From Gonapodya prolifera JEL478 (Eukaryota > Monoblepharomycota > Monoblepharidomycetes > Monoblepharidales > Gonapodyaceae), in assembly GCA_001574975.1 (NCBI GenBank), contig KQ965792.1, positions 221,627 to 285,626 of the forward strand: 64,000 nucleotides of DNA. Direction: 5' to 3'. How positions within the stretch are numbered: the first letter of the stretch is position 1; the number at the start of each line of letters is the position of its first letter. The translations under genes and the position numbers were made by a program. Of the stretch, positions 25,101 through 34,566 are shown piece by piece. Below the pieces are notes generated by a model. The model was given only the letters and a program-made list of their open reading frames with translations, searched no databases and had not been told where the DNA came from.

Positions 25101-27055
25101 ATACACCACAACTTTAACATAGAATTAAATGTTGAGATCAATGAAACTTACTGCACCAGTCGGAGCGCAAACCAGCATATTCTCGTTGGAACCATAAGCC
25201 GTGTCGAACACAATGCTTTGAACCCGGTTCAAAGATTTGTATCCTTTGAAAGCTTTTCTGTCAACTTCATCTAACTCTTGGAGTTCTACCGCTCGCTCGT
25301 GGGCCCGGAAGGGAGACGCTTTTGAAACGGGAATTGATATAGATTCAAAATCCTTTTGGTTCACCCGCTCAGTTCCTTCGGGTAGAACAAATTTTGAAGG
25401 AAGTAGCGTTGATGGCATCCGAGAGCCAGACGTATAAATGTGCGGATACATCTCCGAAGGATCTTTTGGGATGACCTGTGTGCGCATGGTTGGCGGACCA
25501 GTGGATCGAAATCACAAAAACTTGCATTACCGTTCCCTGTGCTGGAAGTGCTGGCTTTTCAGCTTTGAGATCATCCTCACGCAGTCGCCTCCACATTTCT
25601 CCGTCTAATGTAGCACCGGTGAAACCCAGGATCGAAGCGGAATCCCGATCCTCGGCCCCGGCCGTCTTATCTTCTCGAGCGCGTCGCTTCGCATCTTTCT
25701 TTGCTTGTTTTAGAACAGTTTTCTCCGCTTCTGTGGTAACTGTAACTTGTGCGCCGAATATCGGTCGCACCATAGTTGGTAGCACTTGCTCCGTACGATC
25801 TGGTGGAGCACGTGACATTTGCTCAGTGGAATCATGAGGGGCCTAGAAAGAGAGAATAATCAAGATCACCATTGTGATAGGCTTTGTAAACGTCATGACA
25901 ACACTTGCTTCTGCTGATATTTGTTCCACAATTTCCGACCTATGTGAAGCTAATGATGCCACAAACTCCATGTTGTCGTAGCCCAATAGTTCAACAAGTA
26001 AAACCTGTATTTCATCATCTTATAAGTCGGGAGAAAATGAGACACAATTGTCATTCAGTTACTTTGTAACGAATCAACCCACCAGGTGACCGAGAACGCA
26101 AAATGGTAAACACATCGATGCACAATTGGATTGGGGTCAAAGCTGAGGCAGTTTCTCCGTGAGTCTCCCTTTGCAATACGAGATGATTCTCACACCGCCT
26201 GCGAGGAGGAACATGGCTTAACAGTTCAGAATCCGTCTTTGTCTTGGCTGCATTCCCACCTCAAGAGCCAGTTTCTTCCAAATTCAGTATCACCATCATT
26301 AGTTGAAAGGGAAACCGGCAATACTGGCACTGTATCGGTCAAATTTGAGGCATCAAGCTGTTCTTCTACTGCGTAAGCGTTCCCAACAGCATAGTCAATT
26401 GACGCGACAGACTTGGCATCGTCAATGCTCATCGGGTCGACAGCGGTGTCAGCGTCTGAGATATCTTGATACTCCCGTGGGCTCCAGTGTTGTTGACGAT
26501 AGTCCAACGGATCTTCATACGGTAGCATTTCAACATCCTCGTCTAGGTGAAGCACAGCCGTGCGACTGTCATCGGAGTCCCTAAAGCCCGGAAAGCGTTT
26601 ATAAAAACTATCTTGTACGACGTCTAATGTTCCACTGACCTTGATTCAACAAGTAGAGCCCATCCATCCACCACGTCCCTCCAGTCCAGCAAAAGCTCGG
26701 CCGCTCGTCGTGTGGGCCCAGAAAACTGGAGAACCAAAGCATGATCTTTCAGTTTAAGGCTGCTAGAAGGGATCTCGGGACTCTGTGCAGGTCTCTCTGG
26801 ATCGTCGATGTTGACGTAGCTCGCGGCCTTTCCTTTCCCCTTCCCCTTGCCAACGAACAGATCCTCGTCTTCATCCTGCGCTACTGAGGCGTGGAGTGTA
26901 TCGCGCCCGATGATCGAATCGGAGTTATCTTCGGACGAGGCTGCATCATATCGAAACCTTGTCCGATGTGACGACGACGAGTTGAACCGTCGGTGCCGCA
27001 AGAGATCGGTAAAAGACGTCCCAAATGAGCCATCATTTTCAGTTGCGCTGCTCAT
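19181..27055 (-). CDS. ASCC3: Slh1/ASCC3 Ski2-like tandem-cassette RNA helicase
   Basis: Helicase of the ribosome quality-control trigger complex; in animals also of the alkylation-repair ASC complex. It splits collided ribosomes. Two helicase cassettes are visible. The first has [50 protein letters not shown] and [10 protein letters not shown]. The second has [50 protein letters not shown] and [11 protein letters not shown]. Each is followed by a Sec63 unit; the last ends [16 protein letters not shown], as in ASCC3. [20 protein letters not shown] before motif I and the preceding [10 protein letters not shown] region favour Slh1/ASCC3 over Brr2. The second cassette's STA in place of SAT is typical of this family. 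The start at 27053-27055 (MSSATENDG) is the first ATG in an acidic N-terminus. More than fifteen short introns are present. Confidence 0.92.
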
Positions 27056-27145
27056 CTCCGGGTTGGAATTGGAGGGACACGCACTTGGCGAGTGAATTGA
27101 AACCTGGACCAAGTAAACATATATTGAAGTAAATGAAGAAGGTTC

Positions 27146-28639
27146 CTATGTGACAAGTAACTCCCCGAGAGCCCGTCTCTGCCAGTCCTTGAAGCTAAAA
27201 TGCTGGCGAGTATCCCCTTTAAAGTGTGCGGATGCTCCCCTTGACTGCTCAGAAGATGATGCTCTAACAGACAAAGCATTGGCAACAAAAAGGCCTCGCA
27301 CAAGTCGAGAGTGCGTTGCTTTCGTGATTCGAGCGGGCGGGACCGCTTCCAGGTTGAAATGTGGGGATCCATTTGGTGGGACCTCTCCAGGTTCATCCAA
27401 GATGGTCAAGGAGGACGGTACATCCTCCCAGGAATCAAGGTCTCCGGCCACCAAGGGTTGGTGAAGCGGACGTGTGGATTTGTAGGTCGATGCATCTTGG
27501 AATGACCTGACTTTTTGAATCGCCAAAATGGTTGGAACGATTGGTGGCAACGGTTCTTCCTGAGGCCTTGCACGTGTCAGTCTGGACTGAGCTGGGAAGA
27601 AAAAGCTTTTGAACGCCGTGCTCGGAAAATTTCGTGGCAACATTGAACGGGAATCGTATTGGCGGGTGAGAATTTCCGTCCTGCCGCTAATCCTGTCATT
27701 GTTGGACTCCAAACCAAGTTGGAGGGTGGACACATTACCACGGACTTGCGCTGTTCGAACTCGAGCCACCTTGGGTTCGTGATTTCCCAACCGTCTCTCC
27801 TGCTTCAGAATTTTTGAACCGCTGATCCCATGGCTCAAATCCTGAGACTGGCTGCCGTCAATAGTAAACACGAGGTTTGGTGCATCAGAGACCGTGCTAT
27901 CTCGTTTCTCCGATTTAGGAGCAGTGTTCGGCGTTCGATGAATTTCTGAGGAATCGCCCTCTCCATTGCTGACACCTCCAGCTGGGCTCGCGGTATCTTC
28001 CGCCAGTTCTGGCGCAGACGATTGCTTCTTATGTGGGACTTCCGTCGGTTGGGTGGCAGCTCGCCCAGAGTCAGGTCGCCCACTCCAAGTCGCCCTTGGC
28101 TGCGTTCGACGAGTCTTTGCACTCTTCGTTCGAGGCATTGGTAGACGTGGGCCACTTAAAGCTCCAAGCCCTTCAATAGTCGTATCGGAGCATGAAAAGC
28201 TCCTCATTAAGCTTGCAGAAGGTCCATCCATCTCAGGCCGGAAATAATCGTAGGTCGATGTGCCGAAGACGGTGTTGAGTGAACACTCATCCGCAGACTG
28301 GGTCTCCAACTTTGAATCGGACAAGCAGCTCAGTAAGCTCCAAGCGAGTTCATCCCCTTGACCATCGAGTCCAAAGAATGTGCTTCTCTTGTCCCATCCC
28401 GAAAGTTCAGCTTCCGATTCGATCAGCATTTGTGCCAAATCCTCCAACGTTAGCAATCGAACGTCTGTTCCCAAGAATATTCCATCCACGGATAATGTCG
28501 TGGGGAATGTTGGGGAAGGACGAACGGGGATACGTCCCCGAGGGAGACATTCTCGAATGATCGCCGAAGTAAAAGACTGATTATCGTCTAGCTCCCATCG
28601 ATCTGGATGCAAAGTTGCCGTGATCGGCCCCGGATTCAT
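27146..28639 (-). CDS. Unrecognised 497-aa Ser/Thr/Arg-rich protein, single exon
   Basis: An uninterrupted 497-codon frame begins at ATG 28637-28639 (MNPGPITATLHPDRWELDD). Unusually for this window it has no intron. The N-terminal 110 residues look folded (GIFLGTDVRLLTLEDLAQML, then a hydrophobic stretch ELAWSLLSCLSD). The rest is mostly disordered, basic and Ser/Pro rich. A conserved-looking tail ends FKDWQRRALGELLV. The ATG lies 7 nt after the stop of the PPM1 gene on the same strand, and its stop is 90 nt before the ASCC3 ATG. No family was recognised and no function is proposed. Length and composition make it very likely real. Confidence 0.75.
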   Translation of the reverse strand: MNPGPITATLHPDRWELDDNQSFTSAIIRECLPRGRIPVRPSPTFPTTLSVDGIFLGTDVRLLTLEDLAQMLIESEAELSGWDKRSTFFGLDGQGDELAWSLLSCLSDSKLETQSADECSLNTVFGTSTYDYFRPEMDGPSASLMRSFSCSDTTIEGLGALSGPRLPMPRTKSAKTRRTQPRATWSGRPDSGRAATQPTEVPHKKQSSAPELAEDTASPAGGVSNGEGDSSEIHRTPNTAPKSEKRDSTVSDAPNLVFTIDGSQSQDLSHGISGSKILKQERRLGNHEPKVARVRTAQVRGNVSTLQLGLESNNDRISGRTEILTRQYDSRSMLPRNFPSTAFKSFFFPAQSRLTRARPQEEPLPPIVPTILAIQKVRSFQDASTYKSTRPLHQPLVAGDLDSWEDVPSSLTILDEPGEVPPNGSPHFNLEAVPPARITKATHSRLVRGLFVANALSVRASSSEQSRGASAHFKGDTRQHFSFKDWQRRALGELLVT

Positions 28640-28646
28640 GATGAAA

Positions 28647-30037
28647 TTACAACTGTTTGAAACTTCGGAAGGTGAACCCCGATTTACTCCTGTCTAACCA
28701 CGCCCACACAAAACAGTAATGTTGTAAAAGCATTCTCCACTCTTCCAATTCATCCAGGGCCTCGATTGCTGTTAATCTTAAACCAACGGTAACTGGTGTG
28801 ACTTGCACTCAACAAAAGAAGAATTATGAAACGTAGTCACCTTTTCTTCTCGGAAGAGCTGACCGAGGAATTGTAGAAATCATTCAAGTTCACACTAAAG
28901 GATTCATCCCACCCTAACGATATATATCGTGCGACTTGGCTTGCCAAGTCCGGATACTCCTTGATTCCACGCAAGTCAACACCTCGACTCTGTTAAAAAA
29001 AGAGCACTTAAGGTCGCGAATTACTTTCAATGCTGGACTGATGGGTAACAAACCTGAAGGTTCCGCAACATCATCCTACCAAACACATCGTCAGGCAATA
29101 TTTGCTCGTAGGTAACAAATACAGCACGTCGTAAGTTTTCAGAGCACCAAGAGATAATGGAATCGCCACGTGATGGATCCAAGTAGACAAGGACACATTC
29201 AGAGAGAATGAGAGTGGGAATACTTTTGATGGAAATTTAGGCAGAAATCATCACCCTTGCGTCTCTCGTGTTCCTCACTCTTTGTTGAAGCCACTTTTCA
29301 CGAGAGCGTCGGTGATACTTGGGTGAAAAGTTCTCAGATCCCCGGGCAGGATGTGAAAGGCTTGCGAGTGCAGTTCTGCACCTCCACTGCCTGTATTAAA
29401 AGAGAAGTTTTAGAGCCATTGTTTCAAAAACCAAGAGTGTTGTGCAAAGGTCGATGTCAAACGTACTTATGTCAATAGTTCCCAAACTACGCGATAGTTG
29501 TTCATTCTTCTTAATACTTGCAATTTTCAGACTTGTGATCTCTGGAAAATCGATTTCGAAGTACTGTGCTGGTTGTTTCCCACGTTCCTATTGAGATTGA
29601 GAACGTCAGAGTGAAGAATAATTGTGAATCTGCCTCTTCCAAACCTTTAGTCTCCACCACCTCGTATCCGATCCTGCACCCAAAACCAATATCTGCTTCG
29701 CAGTCTCAATCGCATTGGAACTGGAAGGGTCCTGTTCATCGGCTACAGAGATTCCCAGAAAGCGATCCACCAGCTCGTCCAATCCAGTGACGCGGAGGTA
29801 AGTACCCCAATTCATCAGCGGTGACCTGCGCCGCTCGTTCGAAGACGGCCGACGAACGAAGTATTTGACGAATGGATCGTGAAAGTAGCCCAGATTTGCG
29901 GCAGACCTGGTGTCGCCGACGTTGAGGGCAGTGGGACGGGGGCGACTTCATCGCAAAGCGTCTCACAAACGGGAAATGGTGGCATCATCATTCGTTTGGC
30001 GGATTGCATCGTCTCCTTTCGGCGCGTGGCCAGACAT
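28647..30037 (-). CDS. PPM1: Leucine carboxyl methyltransferase of PP2A
   Basis: Ppm1/LCMT1 uses S-adenosylmethionine to methylate the C-terminal leucine of the PP2A catalytic subunit, which controls holoenzyme assembly. Start ATG 30035-30037 gives MSGHAPKGDDAIRQTNDDAT. A 60-nt intron (29907-29966, GTGAGA...CCAG) joins ISRL to SAANLGYFHDPFVKYFV, the family's N-terminal signature. Next come MNWGTYLRVTGLDELVDRFL, the SAM-binding loop ILVLGAGSDTRWWRL, FEIDFPEI, and SECVLVYLDPSRGDSIISW with the catalytic-region acidic residues. The C-terminus is ALDELEEWRMLLQHYCFVWAW. Five or six introns of 50-75 nt fit the frame. Length, about 340-370 aa, is normal. The next gene on the same strand starts 7 nt downstream of the stop. 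Confidence 0.9.
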
Positions 30038-30105
30038 CAATGCTCAAAGTTGTAGGTGTGGGGGTGACTGAACAGCGACCATACTGGCATAAATATCAGA
30101 GTTTT

Positions 30106-31627
30106 CTAATACCTAAATTCATTATCCATTACTCGAGATGAATACACTGTACACTGTGACCCTCGCCGGTCATTTTCCGCAGGAGATGGAACAGGAGATG
30201 GCATAGCGGCGTTATTGGATCGCGTTGGCGGGGACTCCACCCACGAACTCTTCCTATCTGAGGGGTTTGATGGGGGTGGTGTATGGTAGCGGGTGTGCTG
30301 ATGCGCCACCGGAATGACCTGAGGTGTTGTTGACAGGCCATAAATCCCACCGGGAGCAGAGTAGGACGAGAAGTTACTATCTGGTCCTGTGCCTGATTTG
30401 CTTTGATGATGGGGTGGGGACGGCGCATAACCAAACGACCCAGTCTGAACTTGGTCATGCGAGTGTGGAGGTTGCGGCTGCGAAGGTAGGTAAGCGGTGT
30501 GGTGAGGACCAACCGCAGGGCTACTGTAGTAGGGCGGTTGAGGAATGTCCGTGAATGTGTACGAGGAAGAAGCTCCGAGGCGATTGTGCTCGTGTTGGCC
30601 AGGGGAGTTGAAAACAACATGGTCGCGGCTCCCGTGTCCATAGACGGGCCCGCTGCCACCTCCAACACCGGAGCTCAACCTTCCAAGCGACGTTCCACCC
30701 GAACCATTTTCTGCACCTCCTCTCCCCACAGAGGAGCCTGAGTGCGGTTGGCTCCCCCCAAGGCCCAATCGATCCGATCCACCAAGACCTGATCGCCCAC
30801 TCTGCCGCGAACCAACGTCGCTGTCGTCCCGTATAACAAGTCTGTTTTGGAAACTTTCGCTAACACTCCTTATCGTTGAGGAATGTCGTAAAAGTCGATT
30901 TCCAGTTTCCTGGAGTTGCTCAACTGTAATGTGGAGATTGAAATCCGTGAAGATGAGAAATTCAATCTCTAATTGATTAAGCTCCTGAACCGGTAGTCCG
31001 CCAACCTTGCGTTCGAGGTGACAGGGAGCGACAAAACGAGGAAACGATGAGCTTATGCAGGCGACAGAAAACTAATTTGGAAATGCATCTCACTTTTGCG
31101 TAATGGGAGTTCAAGAAGAAAACGTCACTGAAAAGCTTCGATGCAATCATAACTCCAGTAATCAACAGTCGATGTACGTTGTAAGAGTTTATCATGAGAA
31201 CTTTCTTCTTCCGTTTCTTGGACATCGTAAACTCTGCAATTCCCGTCCGTTCTTGCGGTTCATCCCACAAGCTTCCGGTGGAGTTGGAGTGGTGAGATGG
31301 AGGAGGTTTATCTTGACCCTCCAGGAGCACTTCCGCTCGTTTTGCGATACGCTCAAAATACACGAGCACCGCCAGAAACACCTCGTTCCCGCAAGGGGCA
31401 TACTTCAGGATCCGTTGAAGGTATGCCAAAATGTCGATGGTGGGGATTGTCCGCGCATGAAACCGAGTAAGATCCCCTTTTACTGGGGAGGAGTCGTTCG
31501 TTGCGGTGAGATGGCTCAGATAGGACGAGATGACCTTAATGGTTTCTAAGGTGGGATGTGTTGCGAGGGGGAATATTGGCACGTCGGCGGAATATCCAGA
31601 GCTCGGCAGGGACAGCTCTGATGACAT
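30106..31627 (-). CDS. PHO80/Pcl-type cyclin with long Ser/Gly/Pro-rich tail
   Basis: Regulatory cyclin for a Pho85/Cdk5-type kinase. Start ATG 31625-31627 (MSSELSLPSSGYS). The cyclin box begins with FHARTIPTIDILAYLQRILKY, then NEVFLAVLVYFERIAKRAE. After an insertion come SYNVHRLLITGVMIASKLFSD and NSHYAK. An intron follows, then GGLPVQELNQLEIEFLIFTD and FNLHITVEQL, all hallmarks of the PHO80 subfamily. The last 240 residues are Gly, Ser, Pro, Tyr and His rich and probably disordered. It could be a Pcl6/7-, Pho80- or cyclin-P-like member; sequence alone does not separate these. The insertion between helices 2 and 3 is basic (KKRKKK). Confidence 0.88.
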
Positions 31628-32300
31628 GACGGTCAGATGTCCGTTCGAGTTCCTCGGAGGAGCTCCCTAGCAGAAACGCAGAAAGCTGCCACAGAGGGCG
31701 GTGAGAGCGACGCCTCTTAGAGGAGTTTCCGCCAATGCAGAATGCTGGGCAGCAGTTGAGCTTGGTCCAGGATGGCGGCTCTTCCCTCGAAGAGCTTTAT
31801 GTCAGGCAGCAAAAGAGTACGAATTCCTTGCAGTAGCCTTCGGTCACCTCTGGGTGCAGTGCGACCTCAGACGGCCTTTTTTTCCACCAAGTCCCTTTTT
31901 TTCTCCCAAGCCGCCGTTCGCACATTGCGAAAACTGCCAGTCTTTTACCCTTTCACCAACATATTTTGAAATGATAACAGTTGGAGGGAATGGGTTTGGG
32001 TGGCTATGCCGCACGAGGTTCACCCACTCATGCATGTACATCGCGTATGTATTTGCATTTCATTTTTCCCCACAACAACTTCGGTCCTTCAAGAAATATG
32101 TGCTCCGAATTGCTGTCACTGATGGTGGTCTTTTGCAGTTTCATTGCGGAGTGCGCTTCTTATCGGATGAAAAAGAGAGGCTCATCCCATCGAACAATGA
32201 AGAGCTGACTAAAAAACTAAATACATACGCACCGCAAACATTTTGTGTGGAAGCCGCTCCTAGCTTCGGCCACCGGCCCCTCCTGTCAATCGCTGCTTTC
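31628..32300. other. Divergent intergenic region, cyclin / LRRC45
   Basis: These 673 nt lie between the divergent cyclin and LRRC45 ATGs. A frame in phase with LRRC45 is open from 31701 onward, but the translation has no resemblance to LRRC45, whose family start matches 32301. A pyrimidine-rich stretch (31879-31912) is present. No RNA gene or repeat was seen. Confidence 0.4.
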
Positions 32301-34499
32301 ATGGAAGCTTTCCGCGCCGCATACACACAAGCGTGCAACAAAACTGGCATCGAGCCCCTCCCTCTTGTGCTAGATAGTAAATCGCCCACTCTGAATCTTT
32401 CAGGACAAAGTCTACCTCTCAAGGCGGTCTCGGCGTTAGGGGATGCTTTGCGTGACGATGTCGTGATTTGCTCGATCAATCTTGGGGATGGATTTCTTTC
32501 TGACGATGGTAAGTAATCCTGATTGCCTCCAGCTCGAGGAAAATTTGCTCAAAAGTTGACGCAGGATGTATCATAATTTCCAACTCGCTCAAAAGCAACA
32601 AGACCGTGAAAGCCCTTGACCTCCGTGCAAGCAATATTCGTGTTGATGGCGCAACTGCGATGGGTCAAATGTTGAAGGTGGTTGTGGAAGCGGGAGGTTT
32701 CCCGTTCTTCACCACCCTAATAGCAAACCTCTCCTCCCTTCTTCAGGTCAACTGCACATTGGAAAAACTGTCTTTAGAGTGGAACTGCATAGGGCTATGG
32801 GATACGGGTGTTAAGGCGCTTGCAGATGCGCTGACAGTTAACCAAACCTTGGTGGACCTGGACCTCCGCAATAACAGAATCACGCCTCAAGGGGCACAGT
32901 GCATAGCAATGTCTCTTAAGCACAACACCGCCCTCAGGCGTCTAGGTAAATTTCCATTGCGGTTTTAGGTGCCGTGCGCCCTAATGAGCTTTTTCAAAGA
33001 CCTTCGGTGGAACAATGTTGGTCTACTCGGCGGTCGAGCGTTTGTTGACGCGCTAAAATGGAACATGTTCCTAACTGACCTTGAACTGGCTGGGAATGAG
33101 GTTCCTGAAGATGTGAATCGCACTATTTGTGAGTCAAGCCTCTCCCGCAATCTTTGATACATCCCTTTGATCCAATTTATCTCTCAGTCGCAAATTTGGA
33201 ACGAAACCGTGAGCGGCATACCAAAAAGTCAGCTGCGCACGCCAATGCAACCAATCTGTCAAACACCATTCAAAACATCACACAGCAGCACAACGATGCC
33301 ATTGGAAACTTGACGTCTCGTCTCGAGAGCACAGAACAACGATACCGCACCTTGGTGGAAAAGCTTGAAAATGCCAATGCCGAACTTAAAAGGTGGCAAG
33401 GTCTTCACCGCGAGCTCGAGGGTAAAATGACTGCAACGGAGAGCGAGCGCGCTTCGTGCCAAAGTACCCTCATCGCGGAGCGCAATGAAAATCGCGAAAG
33501 AATAAGTCGGTTGCAAGGTGACTTAATATCAGAGCGGGAGGCGAGCGTTAGAGTTAGTGAAGAATCCAAAAGTTCGGTGCGGGACTTGAGCAAGAAGATA
33601 CTCTCCCTTGAAGCCGAATTGGCGGAAGCCAATATGAAAACTGATGTCCTCAAACGGGAGAAACGGATGTTGATGGAAGACCTGGATCGTGCGCAGGAAA
33701 GAGAGCGATCTCTTCTGGGGACTTATGAAGGTGAGGCGGGCTCGGTATTCGCTCGAAGGTCAACTGGAGTCAATCGGATGTATCCCACCGAAATTGGGAA
33801 AAGGAAAAATTCATGATCTCGAAAGCCAGATTTTGCAAAAACACAAAGATCATGAAACAGAACTGGAGCGTCTGCGCAACAAGCTCTCAGAAGACAAACG
33901 CCGTTCAGAGGATAATGTGGTACAAGCCGTGCAAAAGTGTAGGCAGGAGATGGTAAGCAGCCTTGGTGTAACTCTGCGCTTCATATCTCTCATCGATGTT
34001 AATCTGGTTTCAGGATAACATGCGCAAGGAAATGGAGGCGCGTATTCAATTTGAAAGAAGCCAACATGAGTCGCTACAGAGCAAGCTCGACGAGTGCAAC
34101 CTGCAACGTGCCAATATCTGCTCGGAGCACGAATCCCAACTCAAGAGGTGGTCTCGTGAAAAGTATGAAATCGAGGATTCAAGGGCGAAACTCGCCGCCG
34201 ATTTCAAAATGGCGCAAGATGACAACCTCAGATTGCGCTCTCAGGTGGACAACCTTGAAAGAACCACATCGACGCTGAGACAAAGAACGCATGAGCTTTC
34301 AGCCATGGAGGAACGTGAAAAGACAATTTCGCGTGCGTTCGAAGAAAAGGTTAATGAGTATGAGAAGCTCAAAGGCATGCTGAAAGAAAAGGAGGTGGAA
34401 GCAGCCACACTGCGTGGAGTACTGGAAGATGAGGAGCGGACTAGGATACAAATTGCTAGTTTATTGACAAAGCCCCGGGGGTTAGGCAATCGGACTTGA
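32301..34499 (+). CDS. LRRC45: LRRC45, centrosome-linker leucine-rich-repeat coiled-coil protein
   Basis: In animals LRRC45 links centrosomes and works at the basal body in cilium assembly. The start MEAFRAAYTQACNKTG at 32301 matches the family N-terminus. Four or five RNI-type leucine-rich repeats follow: SLPLKAVSALGDAL, LDLRASNIRVDGATAMG, LEKLSLEWNCIGLWD and LVDLDLRNNRITPQGAQC. Next is LRWNNVGLLGGRAFVDAL, a near-diagnostic LRRC45 segment. After about 33190 the protein is continuous coiled coil to the end. One intron, about 33730-33801 (GTGAGG...AAAAG), restores frame between GTYE and GKIHDLESQI. The stop is 34497-34499. The predicted length, about 600 aa, is slightly under the human 670. 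It is convergent with TCP11, with 67 nt between. Presence of a centriolar protein fits a zoosporic fungus. Confidence 0.9.
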
Positions 34500-34566
34500 C
34501 CAATGAACAAACGTCGGACCATGAGAAGCAAATATATAAAAATGTATTCCATATTCGTTGCAAATG

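Noticed and set aside
29736-30009. Start of the methyltransferase at ATG 30009
   Set aside because: That frame does not lead into the conserved GYFHDPF region. The ATG at 30037 plus a 60-nt intron gives the family motif TNDDA-ISRLSA in frame.
31701-32300. Long open frame continuing into LRRC45 from upstream
   Set aside because: The LRRC45 family N-terminus aligns with MEAFRAAYTQACNKTG at 32301. The upstream translation looks like non-coding sequence.
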